63,983 nucleotides of DNA from Acidobacteriaceae bacterium (GTDB lineage Bacteria; Acidobacteriota; Terriglobia; Terriglobales; Acidobacteriaceae): positions 158,344 through 222,326 of the forward strand of contig PLCS01000001.1 of NCBI GenBank assembly GCA_003134855.1, read 5' to 3'. The first letter of the stretch is position 1; the number at the start of each line of letters is the position of its first letter. Shown here piece by piece: positions 57,847-63,983 of this stretch. The notes under the pieces are model-generated. The model saw only the letters and a program-made list of their open reading frames with translations. It was not told the DNA's origin and did not search any database. Made by a program: the position numbers and the translations under genes.

Positions 57847-57868
57847 GTCCATAATGGGAGGATGATCG

Positions 57869-60091
57869 ATGCATTATGCATTTGGAAAGTCGCACCAACA
57901 GGCACTGATCCTTCAGCGGATTGTGCATGGAGTAATGGCAATTACAGCTCTTGCGATGGCTCTCGCTTCCCCCAGCGCAACAGCACAAGGCGCGGGCTAT
58001 TGGCATACCAGTGGGAGCAAGATCGTCGACGCGAACGGAGTTACTGTGCGCCTTGCGGGAATTAATTGGTATGGCGCAGAGACTCCTGACTATCTTGTTC
58101 ATGGATTGTGGGCGCAGGACTACAAAACAGTTCTGAACACCATCAAGAGCGAGGGCTACAACGTAATTCGTATCCCATTTTCCAATCAATTGGTGGAAAG
58201 CAATCCGGTTCCCACAAACTACACTTCCTACGCCAACGGCGGCACAGTCAACTCACAGCTGGTTGGGCAAACAGCGCTCCAGAATATAGACACGATTGTC
58301 GCGTATGCCGGCTCGATCGGCTTGCGCGTGATCCTCGACAACCACCGCTCCGAAGCCGGAGAGACCAACGAAGCCAGCGGCCTCTGGTATACCAGCGCGT
58401 ATCCGCAGGCCAACTGGATCGCCGACTGGAAGACGATGGCCACGCGCTACAGCGCCAGCACATTCACCTTCAACGGCAATCCCACGGTGATTGGCATGGA
58501 TCTGCGCAATGAGCCACATCTGAGCGGATCCGGCGCAACCACTGGTTCCTGCTGGACAGGGGACACCGCGACCAATGGCTGCCCGACCAGCCTCACTGCG
58601 CAAAACTGGCCTGTAGCTGCTACAGCCGCGGGCAATGCCATCCTGGCCGTCAATCCCAAACTTCTCATCTTTGTCGAAGGCAACGACTGCTACAGCGGCG
58701 TTTGCGGTTGGCAGGGCGGAAATCTGATCGGCGTCGCGACGAACCCGATTACGCTCAGCGTCGCCAATCAACTGGTCTATTCCGCACACGACTACGGGCC
58801 GAATCTGTATCAACAAGCCTGGTTCAACAGCAGCACGACTCCCGCCAGCCTGGACACCACCTGGAACAAGTATTGGGGATATATCAGCGTTGCCGGCACC
58901 GCCCCGGTTTGGGTGGGTGAATTCGGCACCGACAACACCAACGCAGACATCGAAAGCACTGTGGCCGGCAGTCAGGGACAGTGGTTCGAAAGTCTGGTCT
59001 CCTATCTTCAATCCAATCCTGCGATCAACTGGACCTACTGGGCCTTGAATGGTGAAGACACGTACGCGCTGCTCGATAACAACTACGATGCAACGCCCGT
59101 CAGCTCGCTAAAGCAATCCTTGCTGGCGAGCATCCAGTTCCCCTTGAGCGGCGGGTCAACCACGCCGGGCTTTACGCTTGCGCCTTCAGCTTCGACTCTG
59201 TCAATTACTCAGGGCAAGACCGCAACCGACACCATCACGGTAACGGATGTGGGCGGATTTACCGGCAGTGTAACTCTGGCCGCCACCGGATTGCCCAGCG
59301 GAGTCACGGTTGCCTACGGCACAAATCCCACTACCGCGACCAGCGTGCTCACATTCACGGCTACTAGTACGGCGACCGCTGGACTAGCCACAGTCACCAT
59401 CACCGGAACCTCGGGCAGCACGACGGCTAAGACCACCATTACACTCACCGTTGTCTCCTTGACGCCGAGCTTCACGCTTGCTCCTTCGGCTCCCACTCTG
59501 TCCATCACACAAGGCAAGACCGCAACCGACACCATCACGGTAACGGATGTGGGCGGATTCACCGGCAGTGTAACTCTGGCCGCCACCGGATTGCCCAGCG
59601 GAGTTACTGTTGCCTACGGCACCAACCCCACCTCCGCGACCAGTGTGCTCACGTTCACGGCCACCAGCGCGGCCACCGTTGGAGCAGCCACGGTCACCAT
59701 CACTGGAACCTCGGGCAGCATAACCGCAAAGACCACAATCACTCTAACCGTAGTTCCCTCGAATCCCAGCACATGCACCATCGACTACGTGATTTCGCCG
59801 CAAAACTCGAGTGCCTTCGGAGCGGCGATCACCATCGTCAACGGATCGACTGCCATTACCAGTTGGACGTTGACCTGGAGCTTTGCCAACGGACAGACTG
59901 TCTCGTCTCTCTGGAATGGCATTGAAACCCAGAGCGGCGCCAGGGTCACCGTGAAGAACGAGCCCTACAACGGCAGCATCGCCGCCGGCGGAACCTTAAC
60001 CGGCATCGGATTCAACGGAACATGGAATGGAACCACCAACGCAATACCTGCGGCCTTCTCGCTCAACGGAACGGCCTGCACCGTCAACTAG
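57869..60091 (+). CDS. GH5 cellulase with two Ig-like repeats and CBM2
   Basis: A 740-residue secreted enzyme. Signal peptide about 1-40. GH5 TIM-barrel about 41-425 with MDLRNEPHLSG (Glu215, acid/base) and WVGEFGTDN (Glu351, nucleophile). Two Ig-like repeats (about 433-528, 533-630) and a C-terminal CBM2 (634-740) follow. It is an endoglucanase-type enzyme; exact subfamily not assigned. The stop-proximal sequence and the following hairpin match those of GH6 and GH12. Confidence 0.92.
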   Translation: MHYAFGKSHQQALILQRIVHGVMAITALAMALASPSATAQGAGYWHTSGSKIVDANGVTVRLAGINWYGAETPDYLVHGLWAQDYKTVLNTIKSEGYNVIRIPFSNQLVESNPVPTNYTSYANGGTVNSQLVGQTALQNIDTIVAYAGSIGLRVILDNHRSEAGETNEASGLWYTSAYPQANWIADWKTMATRYSASTFTFNGNPTVIGMDLRNEPHLSGSGATTGSCWTGDTATNGCPTSLTAQNWPVAATAAGNAILAVNPKLLIFVEGNDCYSGVCGWQGGNLIGVATNPITLSVANQLVYSAHDYGPNLYQQAWFNSSTTPASLDTTWNKYWGYISVAGTAPVWVGEFGTDNTNADIESTVAGSQGQWFESLVSYLQSNPAINWTYWALNGEDTYALLDNNYDATPVSSLKQSLLASIQFPLSGGSTTPGFTLAPSASTLSITQGKTATDTITVTDVGGFTGSVTLAATGLPSGVTVAYGTNPTTATSVLTFTATSTATAGLATVTITGTSGSTTAKTTITLTVVSLTPSFTLAPSAPTLSITQGKTATDTITVTDVGGFTGSVTLAATGLPSGVTVAYGTNPTSATSVLTFTATSAATVGAATVTITGTSGSITAKTTITLTVVPSNPSTCTIDYVISPQNSSAFGAAITIVNGSTAITSWTLTWSFANGQTVSSLWNGIETQSGARVTVKNEPYNGSIAAGGTLTGIGFNGTWNGTTNAIPAAFSLNGTACTVN

Positions 60092-60124
60092 CAAACTCAA
60101 GCAGCGCAAAGACAGCAACACGAG

Positions 60125-60156
60125 CGGAGCGGGTCATTCGACCTGCTTCGCTCTTC
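60125..60156 (+). terminator. Hairpin after GH5
   Basis: GAGCGGAGCGGGTC pairs with GACCTGCTTCGCTC with wobbles. The third copy of the CBM2-tail hairpin. Confidence 0.65.
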
Positions 60157-60248
60157 TCCCGATACTCCAAAGAAAGATTTATGGTCACGGAGAAGATTTC
60201 AAATCTCACTGGTCGATTTTCTTCCCAAATTGCAAGGTACGGCCTCTT

Positions 60249-60322
60249 TACCGGCATCATGCAACGAACAGCACTCAAGCATTGAGTGCTGTTAGCGGGT
60301 TATGTGATGTAAAGGAGAAACC
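60249..60322 (+). promoter_or_regulatory. GH48 leader with dyad, shared with GH6
   Basis: Matches the GH6 leader end to end. The dyad ACAGCACTCAA (60268-60278) and TTGAGTGCTGT (60282-60292) lies 43 bases before the ATG, at the same place as in GH6. Its arms are longer (11 bp) and it carries a compensatory pair change. Confidence 0.65.
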
Positions 60323-63300
60323 ATGTATCAGGAGTTCAATCCCCCCTGTAGGCGGGCGCTCGCTCGCCGACTGAGCGGGTACCTAGCGGTACTCGCGGCT
60401 CTATTACTGACTCTTGTTGCGCCGAGCGCTTATGGCGCAGCCGGGTGCAACGTTGTCTACACCATTTCACCGCAGAACAACAGCGCCTTCGGCGCCACCG
60501 TCGCCATACAAAACACGGGAACAACGGCCTGGACCAGTTGGACGCTGACCTGGGCGTTCGCCAACGGACAGACGGTATCGCAGCTCTGGAATGGCATTGA
60601 AACGCAGAGCGGCGCAAACGTGACCGTGAAAAATGAACCCTACAACGGCAGTGTTGCCGCCGGGGGCAGCGTAAGCGGCGTCGGATTCAACGGCACCTGG
60701 AACGGCGTCACCAACGCCGTGCCCGCATCGTTCGCTGTCAATGGCGTCACCTGCGGGGCGACGTTGACGCCCACCACAACCGCGCTGGCTGCATCCACCA
60801 CCACGCCGGCGGTTGGCGCCAGCGTCACGCTGACGGCCACGGTTGCGCCTACAGCCGCTACCGGCACGGTGACCTTCTATTCCGGCACAAATTCACTCGG
60901 AACCGGAACACTGAGTGCGGGCAAGGCGACACTTGTAACCTCATTCGCGACAGCGGGAACCTATTCGCTGACCGCTGTCTACGGTGGATCGACGACCTAC
61001 GCCACCAGCACTTCGAGCGCCGTAAGCATTACCGTCGGTCCAACTAAGACCGCCACCACAACCGCGCTGGCTGCATCCACCACCACGCCGGCGGTTGGCG
61101 CCAGCGTCACGCTGACGGCCACGGTTGCGCCTACAGCCGCTACCGGCACAGTCACCTTCTATTCGGGCACGACTTCGCTCGGAACCGGAACGTTGAGTGC
61201 GGGCAAGGCGACGCTTGTAACCTCATTCGCGACAGCGGGAACCTATTCGCTGACCGCTGTCTACGGTGGATCGACGACCTACGCCACCAGCACTTCGAGC
61301 GCCGTAAGCATTACCGTCGGTCCAACTAAAACCGCCACCACCACCGCGCTGGCTGCATCCACCACCACGCCAGCGGTTGGCGCCAGCGTTACGCTGACGG
61401 CCACGGTTACCCCTACAGCCGCTACCGGCACAGTCACCTTCTTCTCGGGCACAACCTCGCTCGGAACCGGAACGCTGAGTGCGGGCAAGGCAACGCTTGT
61501 AACCTCATTCGCGACAGCAGGAACCTACTCGCTGACCGCTGTCTACGCTGGATCGACGACCTATGCCACCAGCACCTCGAGCGCCGTCTCAGTGACGGTC
61601 AGTGTGGCAAGCGGCTTTACGATTACGCCTTCGGCTGCTTCGTTGTCTGTAACTCAGGGCAGCACGGCAACCGAAACCATTACGGTGGCGGATACGGGCG
61701 GCTTTACCGGCAGCGTCACGCTGACAACCACTGGCTTGCCGACTGGCGTTACAGTAACCTACGGCACCAATCCCACCGCCGCAACCAGCGTGCTTACCTT
61801 CACGGCTACCAGCACAGCTACCCTTGGTCTGGCTACAGTTACCATCACCGGAACCTCTGGCACAACGACGGCGAAAACCACCATCGCGCTGACCGTTGTT
61901 GCACCCGGCTCCGGCTACGCCGCAACCGCGAAGGCGAACTTCCTCGCCATGTACGGCAACATGACGGCTGCAAACGGCTACTTCAGCCCGCTGGGCATTC
62001 CTTATCACTCAGTGGAGACTTTTATGGTGGAAGCTCCCGATTACGGCCACGAGACAGTATCTGAGACCTACAGTTACTATCTCTGGCTGGAATCGATGTA
62101 TGGCGCAGTCACCGGCACTTGGACACCTCTGCAGACCGCATGGAATAGCTATCAGACCTACATGATTCCCAGCGCGACCCTGCAGCCGACTAACGCCGGT
62201 TACAATCCCAGCGCTCCGGCTACCTACTGCCCGTCGTACGATAGCCCCAGCGGCTACCCCTGCCAATTCACTACCGCTACAGTTGGCGAGGATCCGATCG
62301 CGCAGGAACTGGAATCCGCATATGGCACCTGGAACATCTACGGTGCCCATTGGATTCTCGACACGACCAATTGGTACGGATACGGCATTGAAGAGAGCGG
62401 ACCAGGCAGTTCGGGCGCTCCCTCCTTCTATAACTCGTATCAGCGCGGACCGATGGAGTCGGTGTGGCTGACGATTCCGCAACCCAGCTGGGACGCCTTC
62501 AAGTACGGCAATACCAGCGACGGCGGCTATCTAAGCCTCTTCACTGGGGGTTCGTATACACAGCAGTGGAAGTATACGGATGCTCCGGATGCCGACGCGC
62601 GCGCCATCCAGGCCATGTACTGGGCACAACAGTATGGGGCCGGCAACTCGACGGTTACAGCCCTGCTCCCGAACGCCGCCAAACTGGGCGACTATCTGCG
62701 CTACTCGTTCTTTGACAAGTATTTCAAGGAACAAGGCTGCCAGAGCACCGGTTGCGCAGTGGAAAACGGCTCCAAAAACTCGTCCGCTTACCTGCTGTCC
62801 TGGTACTACGCATGGGGCGGCGCGGTGCCGGCGGATGGAAGCTGGGCTTGGCGCATTGGCTCCAGCGACGTCCACTTCGGCTACCAGAACCCGTTGGCGG
62901 CTTATGCGCTGTCGAACGACACCGCTCTGATTCCAAAATCGCCCACGGCAAAGACGGATTGGACCACAACTCTCCAACGCACTCTCGAATTCTACCGCTG
63001 GCTGCAGTCGTCAAATGGCGCCATTGCAGGCGGCGCAACCAACAGTTGGGGTGGCGGCAGCAACACGGCCAATCCTCCCACCGCTTGGGGAGGCCAGTAT
63101 GCAGTTCCTCCTGCGGGAACTCCCACCTTCTACGGCATGTCGTACATCTTCGCGCCGTCTTACGGCAATCCGCCCAGCAACCAGTGGTTTGGAATGCAGG
63201 CATGGTCGATGGAGCGCTTGGCCGAGTACTACTACGTAACCGGCAATGCGGATGCCAAGCTCATTCTGGATCCTTGGATGAAGTGGGTCGAAGCCAATAC

Positions 63301-63895
63301 CACGGCGACCGCGACTAGCTACTCAGTCCCCTCGAGCCTGAGCTGGAGTGGACAGCCATCTACCGATTGGAATGCAACTACCCAGAATTGGACGGTGGGC
63401 GACCTTGGGGTCACTTACAACGCCGGGCTGTCTGTATCCATTACGGCCAGCGGCCAGGATGTTGGTGTGACCGGTTCGCTCTGCAAGGCACTGCTGTACT
63501 ACAGTGCCGGAACCTTGAAGTGGTCTGGAACGCAGGACATGACGTCGTTTGACCTTGCAAAGCAGCTCCTGACCGATATGTGGTCATTGCACCGCGACAG
63601 CATAGGCGTATCGGTTGCGGAAACGCGCACCGACTACAGTCAGCTCAACATCCCCATTTACGTTCCTTCGGGTTGGACGGGAACCATGCCCAACGGCGAC
63701 CCGATCAACTCCAGCTCGACGTTCCTCAGCATCCGTACCCAGTACGAGACGGATCCGAACTATGCCATGGTTGCGGCCTATGCTGCCAACCCCTCAACGG
63801 CGCCGGTTCCCACCTTCAATTATCACCGCTTCTGGGCTCAGACGGACGTTGCCACAGCCTATGCGGTGTACTACCTGTTGTTCCCTAACGACTAA
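60323..63895 (+). CDS. GH48 reducing-end cellobiohydrolase with N-terminal CBM2
   Basis: A 1190-residue secreted enzyme. Signal peptide about 1-39, near-identical to that of GH6. CBM2 at 40-145, three tandem Big_3-like repeats at about 147-428, one Ig-like repeat at about 430-526, then the GH48 catalytic domain at about 530-1190. The GH48 core shows VEAPDYGHETVSETYSYYLWLES (Glu581 in SET, the probable acid catalyst), followed by QRGPMESVWLTIPQPSW, WQYT/KYTDAPDADARAIQAMYWA and the C-terminal HRFWAQTDVATAYAVYYLLFP. Processive GH48 enzymes release cellobiose from reducing ends and are key partners of GH6 or GH9. GH48 is uncommon outside Firmicutes and Actinobacteria. Confidence 0.94.
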   Translation: MYQEFNPPCRRALARRLSGYLAVLAALLLTLVAPSAYGAAGCNVVYTISPQNNSAFGATVAIQNTGTTAWTSWTLTWAFANGQTVSQLWNGIETQSGANVTVKNEPYNGSVAAGGSVSGVGFNGTWNGVTNAVPASFAVNGVTCGATLTPTTTALAASTTTPAVGASVTLTATVAPTAATGTVTFYSGTNSLGTGTLSAGKATLVTSFATAGTYSLTAVYGGSTTYATSTSSAVSITVGPTKTATTTALAASTTTPAVGASVTLTATVAPTAATGTVTFYSGTTSLGTGTLSAGKATLVTSFATAGTYSLTAVYGGSTTYATSTSSAVSITVGPTKTATTTALAASTTTPAVGASVTLTATVTPTAATGTVTFFSGTTSLGTGTLSAGKATLVTSFATAGTYSLTAVYAGSTTYATSTSSAVSVTVSVASGFTITPSAASLSVTQGSTATETITVADTGGFTGSVTLTTTGLPTGVTVTYGTNPTAATSVLTFTATSTATLGLATVTITGTSGTTTAKTTIALTVVAPGSGYAATAKANFLAMYGNMTAANGYFSPLGIPYHSVETFMVEAPDYGHETVSETYSYYLWLESMYGAVTGTWTPLQTAWNSYQTYMIPSATLQPTNAGYNPSAPATYCPSYDSPSGYPCQFTTATVGEDPIAQELESAYGTWNIYGAHWILDTTNWYGYGIEESGPGSSGAPSFYNSYQRGPMESVWLTIPQPSWDAFKYGNTSDGGYLSLFTGGSYTQQWKYTDAPDADARAIQAMYWAQQYGAGNSTVTALLPNAAKLGDYLRYSFFDKYFKEQGCQSTGCAVENGSKNSSAYLLSWYYAWGGAVPADGSWAWRIGSSDVHFGYQNPLAAYALSNDTALIPKSPTAKTDWTTTLQRTLEFYRWLQSSNGAIAGGATNSWGGGSNTANPPTAWGGQYAVPPAGTPTFYGMSYIFAPSYGNPPSNQWFGMQAWSMERLAEYYYVTGNADAKLILDPWMKWVEANTTATATSYSVPSSLSWSGQPSTDWNATTQNWTVGDLGVTYNAGLSVSITASGQDVGVTGSLCKALLYYSAGTLKWSGTQDMTSFDLAKQLLTDMWSLHRDSIGVSVAETRTDYSQLNIPIYVPSGWTGTMPNGDPINSSSTFLSIRTQYETDPNYAMVAAYAANPSTAPVPTFNYHRFWAQTDVATAYAVYYLLFPND
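60771..61616 (+). repeat. Three tandem 282-bp repeats in the GH48 gene
   Basis: Three successive 282-bp units (94 codons each) start near 60771, 61053 and 61335. Copies 1 and 2 differ at only a few bases; copy 3 is a little more divergent (VTPT for VAPT, TFF for TFY, YAG for YGG). Recent in-frame amplification of a Big_3-like Ig module. Confidence 0.85.
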
Positions 63896-63983
63896 GGGGA
63901 AGACAAACCAAGCCGCATAACTGCTAGAGTTGGTTCGCGGGTCGGTTGTTGTATTGGAGAAGGCCGTGATTTCGTGGCATCCA

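Noticed and set aside
48598..63895. CRISPR array or phage tail fibre repeats
   Set aside because: The repetitive DNA consists of in-frame Ig-like and CBM2 modules within cellulases, without CRISPR-type short repeats and spacers.
48598..63895. Cellulosome components
   Set aside because: No dockerin or cohesin motif is present in any of the five proteins.

Overview
The window is about 64 kb of a GC-rich Gram-negative chromosome. I infer an Acidobacteriota, class Terriglobia-like organism. The signs are an outer-membrane BamA with POTRA domains, a large S53 pro-kumamolisin-like peptidase with Ig-like tail, secreted families with no recognisable function, DUF3857 and DUF6249 proteins, and REP-like palindromes that read through into C-terminal tails. 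No rRNA or phylogenetic marker tree was available, so the phylum is an inference.

Layout. 0.1-7.1 kb (minus strand): sugar-use genes, comprising a NagZ-like GH3, a GH116-type beta-glycosidase, a PfkB kinase and a GPH-family sugar symporter. 7.4-31.3 kb: mostly housekeeping and envelope genes, with several bidirectional terminators. They include a GNAT acetyltransferase, a DUF3857 protein, membrane pyrophosphatase, a GT39-like glycosyltransferase, an ECF sigma/membrane partner pair, ChrA, DoxX, glutathione peroxidase, BamA, LpdA, MiaA, an EAL phosphodiesterase, RlmI and a RelA/SpoT-type enzyme. 31.4-47.1 kb: accessory and regulatory genes. These include a hicB whose hicA partner is wrecked although its promoter/operator looks intact, a Crp/Fnr regulator, the S53 peptidase, a MerR-like/TPR fusion, two tandem secreted paralogues, a POTRA-only protein, a DUF421 protein plus the relic of a second copy, a PadR regulator with a symmetric operator-like array, and guaA. 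A tRNA-Pro(TGG) lies at 47.53 kb.

48.6-63.9 kb is the most striking part: five consecutive plus-strand genes for very large secreted cellulases, GH6, GH74, GH12, GH5 and GH48. Every one carries a CBM2, C-terminal in four and N-terminal in the GH48. Eleven copies of a Thr/Ser-rich Ig-like module of about 95 residues act as spacers in four of them. There is no dockerin or cohesin, so this looks like a free-enzyme cellulase system. It has both expected exo-activities (GH6 non-reducing end, GH48 reducing end), two endo-type enzymes and a GH74 xyloglucanase/endoglucanase. The sequence shows recent cassette exchange. GH6 and GH48 share the whole 5' leader, RBS and signal peptide, including a dyad with a compensatory pair change. 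GH6, GH12 and GH5 share nearly identical CBM2 tails together with their downstream hairpin. GH48 contains three almost identical 282-bp tandem repeats. The GH3, GH116, kinase and symporter at the left end could take up and process the released oligosaccharides, but that link is inference.
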